Shown one piece after another: positions 47,320 through 58,018 of a DNA stretch of 64,000 bases (the first letter of the stretch is position 1; each line of letters opens with the position of its first letter). The notes below the pieces were generated by a model. The model worked only from the letters and a program-made list of their open reading frames with translations, made no database searches and was not told where the DNA came from. The stretch comes from Scilla litardierei (taxonomy: Eukaryota > Streptophyta > Magnoliopsida > Asparagales > Asparagaceae): NCBI GenBank assembly GCA_030789695.1, contig CM061139.1, positions 198,187,641-198,251,640 of the forward strand. Direction: 5' to 3'. The position numbers were made by a program, and so were the translations under genes.

Positions 47320-47324
47320 AAATG

Positions 47325-48452
47325 TTTACCATTCTTAATTGCATTAAGTAGACAGTGGTCAGCATAAAATTTGGGTCTTCACCACAGCTTGGAATCTCTA
47401 TTTCGGAGCTAGTGGTTGGTGGCATTGGTATTGGATGTATTGAAAGTATTGGGTGATATGAGTGCGAAGTATCCTAATTTGTAGGATTTCCTTACGTTGT
47501 CCTATGTGTTGGTTAAAGATAGTGCTTCATGTATCCATGGGTATCTCATATCATCTGATACACTATCCTCTTTTGCTATAACTCACTCCAGCAACAAGTC
47601 GTCTTCATGAAAGACACTAAATCAATCAGATATGCTTTAGTTTGAGTTTTTTTAAACATTTGATCGCTTAGCCTTATAAAATAATCAACTTGGCCCGATA
47701 CGATACTTGTCTTGACAAAATTGGAAGAGTCTTGTGTGGTTCCAATAAAGAAGAGTCTAGTTTGTATCACCGCTACAAAACCTATCCAAAAAGGTTGATA
47801 GGTATCTGTATCGACTATTTTAAACCTTAATTTCTATTAAATAAGATAATTTGAAGTAGAATAAACCAGAATTCAACTCTTGGTACTTCATATTTGGATC
47901 GTCACATTCCACATGCATTAGGTGGTATTAGCAAATATCAGTGGTATTGGCCGGGTTCTGATGGATTGATTGGCATGTTTGAACACCAGTACAGCATGAG
48001 CGATCCATCTTGTATAGGCTGATTTTTCAAACCATGGTTTCTATGAAATGAATTCTAAAGAGGATAATTCAGGATTCAGATTACCCCCAGCCTAACACAT
48101 TGCATCGTTGCCACTATGATGTCTCTTATCAGAGCTGAATCAAAGAGAAGACCTCAAATATTGCAGACAAGGCTCTCATGTTATTGTGGATGAGTGCAAA
48201 AGGTGACAAAAACTCTGTATCACTAGAAAAGCATGAGGCTAATCCAAATTGATTATAGAATTACCCATGGCAATTATCCAGCGTCAGCAGTTGACCGTGG
48301 TGCAGGGTCTTGTGTTTTGACACTATAAGATATAAGCGTTTCCAATGAAGATATATGCAAGAAAATTTGTAATATTGCCAGCTCTGATCATGTCTAAGAT
48401 GAGAAACTATAATAGCCACCTAGTTATACTGAACCTCCAAGTTAATCAAGGG
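47325..48452. other. Intergenic, nothing recognised
   Basis: AT-rich sequence up to the target site of the large copia element. No conserved exon is seen. Confidence 0.4.
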
Positions 48453-48457
48453 TATAG

Positions 48458-48480
48458 TGTTGGATCAGGATCTAAGCCTA

Positions 48481-48511
<31 letters not shown>

Positions 48512-50107
48512 TGAATAGGCTTATAAAAATTCTCGTGCAACCCACGAGAAATCACACGCAGTTATAGCCACAGGCAGGGTAAGCAATAATCAACCACAGA
48601 TACACAGCAGATTTTACCCTGGTTCGGTCGCACCCACGACCTACATCCAGCCCCAAAAGCAATACTAGATTATTAAAGTTAACTGGTACAACCTGTAGCT
48701 AGGGCACCAACTCTACACTCACCTGGCTCTCAGCACCTGCACTCACCAAAGTGCCCAAACAATAACAATACTAGTAAAGCTCTCTTTCTCTTGGCTAGCC
48801 CCAACTAGCCAAGTCCCCAAACAAATAATAAAATAGTTCTACAAAGATCACAATGCCACAATCACAAATAAAATAAAGTTTAGAGTTTAGAATCGCTCAG
48901 TCGTAACGGCGTCGGTGTCTCTGTCATTCAGCGCACGGTCAGAAGCAATCTGACAGATAACAGTCCCCTTTGTAGTCGCGTCTCTTTTGATTTAGCCAAG
49001 GATAACAAAACATGCGGCTGACGTTTTGAAACACAAGTTGCGGCTACTGGAATTTTTGTTGAGTCTTGAGGCTGCCAACAAAAGAACAACAATATAATTC
49101 GGCTCCTCACAGATCTCAGTGTGCCCTGTTCTTCTTGGGATCTTCAACGTGATGTACTGCTCTTGGAGAAAATTTTCAAGCCAACAAAACTCATCAGCTC
49201 TTGAAATTTTGCAAAGGGGATCTTTGAGAACACCAGATCGTGCAGCCCTGTGCTACGAGAATTTCAAGGGGAAGAACTAAAAAGAAACAATTCCGGCCTT
49301 TGAGATTTTGCTAGGGAACAACCATAAAAGAATCGGCCTCTATCCGCTTGGACATTTTGTAATGGAGAAAGGATGAAAAACGCCAGAGGCCCTTATGGAA
49401 TTTTGTGCTCTCTTATGGGAATTGTATGGGAGAGTTTTTTTATTTGCAGCCTTTTGGAAAATTTTTGATGAAGAACCCCTAAAGGTGCGGCTAACCCTAG
49501 GGCCCTAAAAAAGAGAGGTCAGAGCAATAAAATTTTTTTTTATTTTTTATTAAAACAATTTGGTCTGGCAACCAACACATTTGAAGGAGCTCCTCTGATA
49601 GGTTGAGGGCCAAAAGGATTATATTAGATTGCCCCCTTTTTTATTGAAACGTGCAGCATTCACGTTTTGTTTTTTTTGAACACATGACTATGGGGTTTTT
49701 TAATCAAAGGATGTTACATCCTTGTTTATTACGGCCGGCCCCCAAAAAAAACAAAAACCTGTTTTCATGTGTTGCGGCTCCTTAGGGCTTTAGATAGACG
49801 ATGCGGCCAGATGGGGTCCAATGGCTAGAGGTAATTCGGCAAGAAGTGATCCAACGGCTAAGGATGAATGAATCAATAGGATACCTATAACAAGGGTGAT
49901 TTGTAATGGTATGACTCAATCAAAGAGGAATCACATTTCTCCCTTGGCCCTCTTGCACTGAAGAACTCATACATCATCCCATCGACCAAGTCTCTTAATG
50001 AATTAGTCATGAGCTTGCCATTCCTGAAACACTTAACACACACGTTAAAAAGTTCACACACGTTTGTTATCATCAAACACAAAGTTCACCGATCGTTGCT
50101 ATCAACA
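48458..50107 (-). repeat. 3' LTR of the large copia, with a 29-G run
   Basis: Same sequence as 56384-58013 with a few substitutions and small indels, except that the G run after CTAAGCCTAGA (48483-48511) has 29 G instead of 7. Confidence 0.95.
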
Positions 50108-50120
50108 ATCTCCCCCTTTT
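50108..50120 (-). other. Polypurine tract
   Basis: AAAAGGGGGAGAT on the minus strand, directly adjoining the 3' LTR; primer for plus-strand DNA synthesis in LTR elements. Confidence 0.85.
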
Positions 50121-51373
50121 GATGATGACAAACTAAGTATAAGATTTGAGCAATGAAATTCCAAATAGTGTATGTGATAGTGTGGCAATAGTGAGTGACA
50201 AGTGATAGTGCGAACAATGATGTATAAATGATATCAATAAGCATGCTCCCCCTACTATTGTGATTCCCCAATATTCATTAATGCTCCCCCTTAATCAAAC
50301 AATCATATATTTGCTAGCATTACAAAGATAGTACCAAAAGCCAAATACCAAGCACACACACCAAGTAAGCACCACGTCTTCCCAAACTTTTCTCCCCCTT
50401 TGTTATCATCAAAAGACACCATACGAAGTCAAAATCATATATCATGCAGAAAGAGAGTATTATTAACCATTACCAACAATTGCATGCAGACAATCATAGA
50501 ATAATCAAGTCAAAATCCAATGAAATTAAACAACTACGATTTCAACACCAACGTGTATGTGCAATGATTAAAATTATAGCACAGAAGGAGAATCATTAAG
50601 AAAATCAACCAAAAACAATCCACTTTTTCCAAATAACATTCTATCACCTAGGATTGACTTTTCCCACCTCAGTAAAAATGAGTTCAAGGTACCACAACCC
50701 AAAAACATAGCCTATACGGACTCTTAGATGTGGGGGTGGCATTGCTTGACGAGTAAATACACCAACGCTAAAGTTTACCCATAAAGCTTATGTTGGATAC
50801 TCGTGGGTAATACCGTTGCCAAGGATTGTATCCATTTTTCATACAGAGCATGTATTTTTCTTTTCAATTTTTTTACACTTGTAGTAACATTTTTTAATGC
50901 TCAATTTTTATCCAAGGCAAGGTATATCATATCCCTTGGATTTTCAGTTAAGTTTTCCTCCTACATTCACATTTCCAATTTCAAAAACGATATCTCCAAA
51001 TGTGCAACAATAATAATATATGTGGAAGTGAAGTAGGTGGTGTAGAAATCAAGTTATTTTCAGTCATTGAACTTGCCATGAATATTTAGAAAGATGGACA
51101 TGCGCATGTAGCAAAAGAAATAATACAACAATTTCTACACAGATATGAAGATCATTCATGACTACTTCTTTTAAGGAATCAAAGAGAAAGATACACATTG
51201 AAGCACCATTTTTTTCGTTTTTGTTTTTGTTTTTTTTTAATGCATGAGATACTAAAGCAAACATGAGATGCAATCACACAAATAAAAAATAACTCATACA
51301 CACATAACAATGCAACTACTAGCACACAAACAAGAAAAAAGGTCAAGCACACAAGAAAGCATGGAGTCTCGTA
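50121..51373 (-). other. Untranslated 3' region of the large copia
   Basis: About 1.25 kb between the pol stop and the polypurine tract. No ORF of note and no envelope-like gene. Confidence 0.6.
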
Positions 51374-54300
51374 CTAAGTTTTATCAATAATACCAAGCTC
51401 AAGACGAAGACGACAAAAGCGAGCCTCAACCAAAGGTTTGATGAATATGTCTGCAAGTTGAGATTCCGTAGGAACAAACTCCACAGACACATCCTCTTTA
51501 GTGAGGTGATCTCTAAGAAAATGGTGTCTTACGTCAATATGTTTAGTACGAGAGTGGTGTACGGGATTATTAGAAAGATCTATAGCACTCTTGCTATCAC
51601 ATCGAAGAGGAACTCTTTTAAGAGCTAGTCCGTAATCAGATAATGTTTGCATCATCCACAATACTTGAGCACAGCAACTGCCGAGGGCAATATACTCTGC
51701 TTCAGTAGTGGATAATGCAACACTATTTTGCTTACGGCTAGACCATGAAACTAAAGAGTGTCCTAGCAAAAAACAAGTACCACTAGTGCTCTTTCTATCA
51801 GTTAAACTTCCCGTATAATCAGCATCAGAATAACCCACCAAATCAAAATTACCGCTAGAAGGATACCAAAGGCCTAAAGTAGGTGTACTAATTAGGTACC
51901 TAAAGATCCTTTTAATGGCTTTCAAATGAGATTCTTTTGGGTTTGATTGAAAGCGTGCACACAAACATACATCAAACATTATATCAGGCCTAGATGCAGT
52001 CAAATACAATAAAGAACCAATCATACCTCGATATAGCTTTTGGTCCACTGTAACTCCTTGTTCATCCCTGTCCATTTTCGTGTTGGGGCACATCGGCGTT
52101 CCAATTCCTTTAGACTTCTCCATCCCAAACTTTTTCAGAAGTTCCTTGATGTATTTGGTTTGAGATAGAAAGATGCCTTCCTTTCCTTGCTTTACTTGGA
52201 ACCCCAGAAAATATTTCAGCTCTCCCACAAGGCTCATCTCAAACTGATCCTGCATGACTTTCTCAAACTTTTGACATAGAAGATCGTTAGTAGCACCATA
52301 AATAATGTCATCAACATAAATTTGCACAATGAGAAAGTCTTCAGATTCATGCATCAAGAATAGTGTATTGTCAGCACTCCCCTTTTTAAAATTATTTTCC
52401 AACAAATATGTGCTTAGACGGTCATACCAAGCTCGTGGAGCTTGCTTAAGACCATACAAAGCTTTTTCCAATTTATAAACATGGTTTGGAAAATTATGGC
52501 TTTCAAAACCTGGGGGTTGCTCAACAAATACCTCTTCTTTTAGGTAGCCATTAAGAAAAGCGCTTTTTACATCCATTTGTTTCAGTTTGAGCCCTTTATA
52601 ACTTGCAAAAGCTAGCAAGATTCTAATGGACTCAAGCCTAGCAACTGGTGCAAAAGTCTCATCCACATCAATCCCTTCAATTTGATTATACCCTTTAGCT
52701 ACCAACCTAGCCTTGTTTCTAATAACATTACCAGATTCATCATGCTTATTCTTAAACACCCATTTAGTACCAACTACAGGATAATCAGTGGGTCTAGGTA
52801 CTAGTTTCCAGACATTATTCCTGACAAATTGATTTAATTCCTCGTGCATGGCCAAAACCCAACTTTCCTCTTCTAAAGCAATATCTATAGTCTTAGGCTC
52901 TATTACAGAAATAAAGTCACCATAAATACATAGAGCGCAAAGATCTCTAAAAGAGGAACGTGTGCGAATACCTGCCGTAGGCTCACCTAGGATTAAGTCT
53001 GGTGGGTGGTTTGGAGTGAATCTCAACTCTCCTCTGGTAACTGCTTCATCTTGTATTTCTGTCGAATCAGTTTCAGCTTCTTTCTGTATTTCAGGTTGCT
53101 CCTCATTAGCTTTTGGAATGCCTTGTTGTTCTACATTTTCCTCTTCAATGTTCTGTCTGCAATCCAAAGAATTTATATCAGATTCATCAAACTTTACATT
53201 TATAGATTCAACAATTGCAAGTGTGCGTTTATTATAAATCCTGTATGCTCTGCTCCTTGCTGAATATCCTACGAACACTCCCTCATCTGATTTTGATTCA
53301 AAGGTGCCAAGCTGATCTGCAGTATTTAATATAAAGCACCTGCATCCAAAAACTCTAAAGTAAGAAACTTTCGGGGTGTTGCCATGCCATAGTTCATAAG
53401 ATGTTTTATTTAGTATAGGTCTAAGCATAACTCTGTTGCATACATGACATGCCGTATTAATGGCCTCAGCCCAAAAAGACATAGGCAAGCTATATTCATT
53501 TAACATACTCCTAGCCATCTCTTTTAATGTGCGATTCTTTCTCTCGACCACCCCATTTTGTTGAGGTGTTCTAGGAGAAGAGAATTCATGTAAAATTCCT
53601 TTTCCAAAACAAAATTTTTCAAAAATAGCATTTTCAAACTCACCTCCATGATCGCTTCTAATTTTTACAATGGAAGAATTTTTCTCATTAGAAACTTGTA
53701 TGCAAAAGTTTTGAAAATGGTCAAATGAGTCTGATTTTTTGGCTAGGAAGTATACCCATGTATATCTAGAGAAATCATCAACCAATACTAAACAATACTT
53801 TTTACCTCCTAGGCTAGCAATGTCTGTTGGACCAAATAAATCCATGTGCACTAATTCCAATATACGTGTGGTGGCAATTTCATTGATGCTAGAGAAGGTA
53901 GATCTAGTTTGCTTACCTTTGGTGCATGCCACGCACAACTTACCATTCTCATATGTCTGATGCGGTAGTCCTCTTACCAAATTTTTGCTTTCGAGCTTCT
54001 TTATCAATCCCATGCTTGCATGTGCTAATCGTCTATGCCATAGTGTGGCCTCTTCTTCACCTACAAGCAAGCATTTAAAAACAGTTAGTTCTTCAATCAT
54101 AAGAGTATACACATTATTCTTTCTATTTGCAGTAATAATAATGTCACCTGTGGATCTATCAATGATTCTACAAAGTTTTTCATCAAATTCAACTTTCATA
54201 CCTTTGTCACACAGCTGACTGATAGAAATGAGGTTATGTTTCAACTTTTCAACCAATAGGACATCTGTAAGCCGAAAGGTGTCGTTACCTACAACACCTT

Positions 54301-54457
54301 TACCAATTACCTTGCATTTTCCATTGTCCCCTAAAGTAACACTTCCTCCTTCATGCTTTGTAAGGCTAAGGAACTTTTCTCTTTCACCTGTCATGTGTCT
54401 TGAGCAGCCAGAGTCTAAGTACCACTCACACTTTTGTTCCTTAGCCGTGCCATGTAC
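51374..54457 (-). CDS. Copia pol: protease, integrase, reverse transcriptase, RNase H
   Basis: Begins right after the gag stop in the same frame; the first Met is at 54394, giving 1006 codons, but the protease motif [11 protein letters not shown] lies upstream of and around it, so translation must come from readthrough or from an unmutated relative. In order after Met: LWHRRLAHA (GAG-pre-integrase); integrase core with HMDLFGP, RSDHGGE and NGVVERKNR, an intact D,D-35-E; RT with YVDDII (about 52304-52320); RNase H with [18 protein letters not shown] and [10 protein letters not shown]. It ends at TAA in ELGIIDKT. All catalytic residues looked for are present. The domain order PR-INT-RT-RH defines Ty1/copia. 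Confidence 0.94.
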   Translation of the reverse strand, partial: VHGTAKEQKCEWYLDSGCSRHMTGEREKFLSLTKHEGGSVTLGDNGKCKVIGKGVVGNDTFRLTDVLLVEKLKHNLISISQLCDKGMKVEFDEKLCRIIDRSTGDIIITANRKNNVYTLMIEELTVFKCLLVGEEEATLWHRRLAHASMGLIKKLESKNLVRGLPHQTYENGKLCVACTKGKQTRSTFSSINEIATTRILELVHMDLFGPTDIASLGGKKYCLVLVDDFSRYTWVYFLAKKSDSFDHFQNFCIQVSNEKNSSIVKIRSDHGGEFENAIFEKFCFGKGILHEFSSPRTPQQNGVVERKNRTLKEMARSMLNEYSLPMSFWAEAINTACHVCNRVMLRPILNKTSYELWHGNTPKVSYFRVFGCRCFILNTADQLGTFESKSDEGVFVGYSARSRAYRIYNKRTLAIVESINVKFDESDINSLDCRQNIEEENVEQQGIPKANEEQPEIQKEAETDSTEIQDEAVTRGELRFTPNHPPDLILGEPTAGIRTRSSFRDLCALCIYGDFISVIEPKTIDIALEEESWVLAMHEELNQFVRNNVWKLVPRPTDYPVVGTKWVFKNKHDESGNVIRNKARLVAKGYNQIEGIDVDETFAPVARLESIRILLAFASYKGLKLKQMDVKSAFLNGYLKEEVFVEQPPGFESHNFPNHVYKLEKALYGLKQAPRAWYDRLSTYLLENNFKKGSADNTLFLMHESEDFLIVQIYVDDIIYGATNDLLCQKFEKVMQDQFEMSLVGELKYFLGFQVKQGKEGIFLSQTKYIKELLKKFGMEKSKGIGTPMCPNTKMDRDEQGVTVDQKLYRGMIGSLLYLTASRPDIMFDVCLCARFQSNPKESHLKAIKRIFRYLISTPTLGLWYPSSGNFDLVGYSDADYTGSLTDRKSTSGTCFLLGHSLVSWSSRKQNSVALSTTEAEYIALGSCCAQVLWMMQTLSDYGLALKRVPLRCDSKSAIDLSNNPVHHSRTKHIDVRHHFLRDHLTKEDVSVEFVPTESQLADIFIKPLVEARFCRLRLELGIIDKT

Positions 54458-56347
54458 CTACACATAAGAAGAGCATGATATGTGTGACCTAGGAATCCAA
54501 ATAGGTCCACTAGTGTTAGTCACTTTATTTTTTGGAACCCAAATTTGCTTAAATTTGATGTTGGTATTCCTATACTTGCAATTATAATAAGCATGACCAA
54601 CACCACCACATGTATAACATTTAGCAAACATGCTTCTTCCTACGCCAGTTTCTTTTTGATTCTTTCTATAAGGCCTCTCATCAATTTTATTTCCATATCC
54701 CAAGCCACGCCTGTTATTTCCTTGTATCTGATTACCTAGAATAATGTCTAGTGAATGCTTTCCAACACCAAATTTTTTAATAGACAATTCAAGATCAGAT
54801 ATTTTAGACTTTAAAAACATGTTCTCATTAACAAGCATGGTACATTTACTAATGAAGGCCTTTTTGTTCTCTTCCTTACTCTTTTTCAGATTAGCCATCT
54901 TCTTCTCTAGCTCTTTGTTCTCATTTATTAGCATGCAAATCTTCTCATTTAGTGATTCATTTTCCACTTCCAGCTTAATCGAATTTAGTTTAAACATGCT
55001 AATATCTTTAAGTAACGTAGAGCAATTCAGACACTCAGTTTCAGTAGGCATGCAAGATTTTCCTTTTTTCAACGAGCTAATAGTAGAATTACATTCTACA
55101 AGTTTCTCTTTAAATTCATCAACTTCTAATGACATATTATAATTGTCTTGTTGCAATTCAAAATTAGCATTTTTAAACTTCTCTACATGAGATTCAAGTA
55201 ACTCAACGGTTGATTCTAACCTTTCAATTTCATCTTGCATTTCTTTAAAAGTAGTCACGAGTTGAGCTTTGGTTAGAGATTTTACCTCATCTAGTTCTCC
55301 CATCAGGCAAAGAGAGGAATGTGCAACTTCCTCTTGAGATTCATCCTCGCTGTCCATATCCCATGTGAGCATCAAAGATTTTCCATTTTGCTCCGCAGCG
55401 TTGTTCTTTCCTTGAGGGCATTGCTTCATAAAATGTCCCTGCTTTTTACATTTAAAACATGTAACTGGATCAGTAGTATTCTGCTCAAAATGTTTATTAT
55501 TAGAATTAAATTTAGAGTGATTAAACCTTTTCAGCATCTCTGATCTCCCGTTGCCAGTTCTGATATATTTCTTGAAGCTTCTCACCAAAAAGGCCTCCTC
55601 TTCATCTCCATCTTCATCCTCCTTAGCCTGAAGGGCTATTGCCTTTGAAGTCTTCAATTCATCTTTCTCTCTCAGTTCAATGCTCTGCAGCTCTAGCTCG
55701 TGGGACATCAGGTTCCCTATCAGATCCTCCACTTTCATATGTGATAAATCCCTTGCTTCCTGTATAGCTGTGATTTTAGGACGGAAGGTACTAGGCAATG
55801 CTCTTAAGATTTTTCTGATCTGCTCCAGACTTGAGTACGGCTTTCCAAGAGAGGTAGATTTGTAGACGATGTCTGTGAACCTCGCAAACATCTCTTTAAT
55901 TGACTCTGATGGAAGCATGCTGAAGCTTTCATATTCAGTGCTGAGTAGCGCAAGTCTGGACTCCTTAACCTGCGATGTACCTTCATGAGTCACCTCCAGA
56001 GTATGCCAAATTTCCTGCGCAGTTTGACATTGAGATATACGGTTAAACTCAGCTTTATCTAAAGCACATATCAATGCATTCATAGCTTTGTTATTTAATG
56101 AAAAGCGCTTCTTATCAAAGTCATCCCACTTATCTTCTGGTTTTATCATTTCATTATTAGCAACATTAATAGTGGGAGGTTTATAGCCTTTTTCTACAAT
56201 GCTCCATACATCATAATCAACAGCAGCTAAATAAATCCTCATCCTAGTTTTCCAATAGGCAAAGTCAACACCATTAAACTTGGGGGGACGGGAAATAGAC
56301 TGACCCTCAGCAAAAGCAGAATCAGACATATTCATAGACATGATCAA
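54458..56347 (-). CDS. Copia gag with two zinc knuckles
   Basis: 629 codons starting 23 bases inside the primer site. Seen: FNGVDFAYWKTRMRIYLAA (DUF4219/UBN2 gag start), a helical gag core with KILRALPSTFRPKITAIQEA, a first zinc knuckle CFKCKKQGHFMKQC, a long coiled coil (QDEIERLESTVELLESHV onward), and a second knuckle CYTCGGVGHAYYNC near the end. It stops at TAG (54460-54458) exactly where copia polyproteins pass from gag to protease; the next codons stay open. Gag assembles the particle that carries the RNA. The stop may be a single C-to-T change or a programmed readthrough site. Confidence 0.92.
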   Translation of the reverse strand: MIMSMNMSDSAFAEGQSISRPPKFNGVDFAYWKTRMRIYLAAVDYDVWSIVEKGYKPPTINVANNEMIKPEDKWDDFDKKRFSLNNKAMNALICALDKAEFNRISQCQTAQEIWHTLEVTHEGTSQVKESRLALLSTEYESFSMLPSESIKEMFARFTDIVYKSTSLGKPYSSLEQIRKILRALPSTFRPKITAIQEARDLSHMKVEDLIGNLMSHELELQSIELREKDELKTSKAIALQAKEDEDGDEEEAFLVRSFKKYIRTGNGRSEMLKRFNHSKFNSNNKHFEQNTTDPVTCFKCKKQGHFMKQCPQGKNNAAEQNGKSLMLTWDMDSEDESQEEVAHSSLCLMGELDEVKSLTKAQLVTTFKEMQDEIERLESTVELLESHVEKFKNANFELQQDNYNMSLEVDEFKEKLVECNSTISSLKKGKSCMPTETECLNCSTLLKDISMFKLNSIKLEVENESLNEKICMLINENKELEKKMANLKKSKEENKKAFISKCTMLVNENMFLKSKISDLELSIKKFGVGKHSLDIILGNQIQGNNRRGLGYGNKIDERPYRKNQKETGVGRSMFAKCYTCGGVGHAYYNCKYRNTNIKFKQIWVPKNKVTNTSGPIWIPRSHISCSSYV

Positions 56348-56369
56348 CTAGGCTAGATCCGCTAAACTG

Positions 56370-56381
56370 GCTCTGATACCA
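56370..56381 (-). other. Primer-binding site, initiator tRNA-Met
   Basis: TGGTATCAGAGC on the minus strand, two bases inside the 5' LTR. Confidence 0.93.
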
Positions 56382-56383
56382 CT

Positions 56384-58013
56384 TGTTGGATCAGGATCTA
56401 AGCCTAGAGGGGGGGTGAATAGGCTTATAAAAATTCTCGTGCAACCCACGAGAAATCACACGCAGTTATAGCCACAGGCAGGGTAAGCAATAATCAACCA
56501 CAGATACACAGCAGATTTTACCCTGGTTCGGTCGCACCCACGACCTACATCCAGCCCCAAAAGCAATACTAGATTATTAAAGTTAACTGGTACAACCTGT
56601 AGCTAGGGCACCAACTCTACACTCACCTGGCTCTCAGCACCTGCACTCACCAAAGTGCCCAAACAATAACAATACTAGTAAAGCTCTCTTTCTCTTGGCT
56701 AGCCCCAACTAGCCAAGTCCCCAAACAAATAATAAAATAGTTCTACAAAGATCACAATGCCACAATCACAAATAAAATAAAGTTTAGAGTTTAGAATCGC
56801 TCAGTCGTAACGGCGTCGGTGTCTCTGTCATTCAGCGCACGGTCAGAAGCAATCTGACAGATAACAGTCCCCTTTGTAGTCGCGTCTCTTTTGATTTAGC
56901 CAAGGATAACAAAACATGCGGCTGACGTTTTGAAACACAAGTTGCGGCTACTGGAATTTTTGTTGAGTCTTGAGGCTGCCAACAAAAGAACAACAATATA
57001 ATTCGGCTCCTCACAGATCTCAGTGTGCCCTGTTCTTCTTGGGATCTTCAACGTGATGTACTGCTCTTGGAGAAAATTTTCAAGCCAACAAAACTCATCA
57101 GCTCTTGAAATTTTGCAAAGGGGATCTTTGAGAACACCAGATCGTGCAGCCCTGTGCTACGAGAATTTCAAGGGGAAGAACTAAAAAGAAACAATTCCGG
57201 CCTTTGAGATTTTGCTAGGGAACAACCATAAAAGAATCGGCCTCTATCCGCTTGGACATTTTGTAATGGAGAAAGGATGAAAAACGCCAGAGGCCCTTAG
57301 GGAATTTTGTGCTCTCTTATGGGAATTGTATGGGAGAGTTTTTTTATTTGCAGCCTTTTGGAAATTTTTTGATGAAGAACCCCTAAAGGTGCGGCTAACC
57401 CTAGGGCCCTAAAAAAGAGAGGTCAGAGCAATAAAAACTTTTTTTTTATTTTTTATTAAAACAATTTGGTCTGGCAATCAACACATTTGAAGGAGCTCCT
57501 CTGATAGGTTGAGGGCCAAAAGGATTATATTAGATTGCCCCCTTTTTTATTGAAACGTGCAGCATTCACGTTTTGTTTTTTTGAACACAGGACTATGGGT
57601 TTTTTTTAATCAAAGGATGTTACATCCTTGTTTATTACGGCCGGCCCCCAAAAAAAACAAAAACCTGTTTTCATGTGTTGCGGCTCCTTAGGGTTTTAGA
57701 TAGACGATGCGGCCAGATGGGGTCCAATGGCTAGAGGTAATTCGGCAAGAAGTGATCCAACGGCTAAGGATGAATGAATCAATAGGATACCTATAACAAG
57801 GGTGATTTGTAATGGTATGACTCAATCAAAGAGGAATCACATTTCTCCCTTGGCCCTCTTGCACTGAAGAACTCATACATCATCCCATCGACCAAGTCTC
57901 TTAATGAATTAGTCATGAGCTTGCCATTCCTGAAACACTTAACACACACGTTAAAAAGTTCACACACGTTTATTATCATCAAACACAAAGTTCACCGATC
58001 GTTGCTATCAACA
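56384..58013 (-). repeat. 5' LTR of the large copia
   Basis: Plus-strand limits TGTTGGATCAGG and CTATCAACA, followed by the TATAG target duplication. It has 7 G at the place of the 29-G run in the other LTR. Confidence 0.95.
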
Positions 58014-58018
58014 TATAG

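Larger units (their letters stand above)
48458..58013 (-). mobile_element. Nearly intact Ty1/copia retrotransposon
   Basis: LTRs at 48458-50107 (1650 bp, the 3' LTR) and 56384-58013 (1630 bp, the 5' LTR). On the plus strand both start TGTTGGATCAGGATCTAAGC and end GTTGCTATCAACA. A perfect duplication TATAG flanks the element (48453-48457 and 58014-58018). Primer site TGGTATCAGAGC on the minus strand at 56381-56370; polypurine tract AAAAGGGGGAGAT on the minus strand at 50120-50108. The interior encodes full gag and pol separated by one in-frame stop. Apart from a poly-G run the LTRs are very similar, so insertion is recent. Confidence 0.96.

Noticed and set aside
48928..49110. Small ORF in the copia LTR, repeated at 56832-57014
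   Set aside because: Present in both LTRs only because they are duplicates; no domain, lies in untranslated LTR sequence.
18180..58013. CRISPR arrays, bacterial operons, tRNA genes
   Set aside because: None seen. The tRNA-like matches are only the 12-bp primer-binding sites of LTR elements, and tandem repeats here lack spacer-repeat structure.
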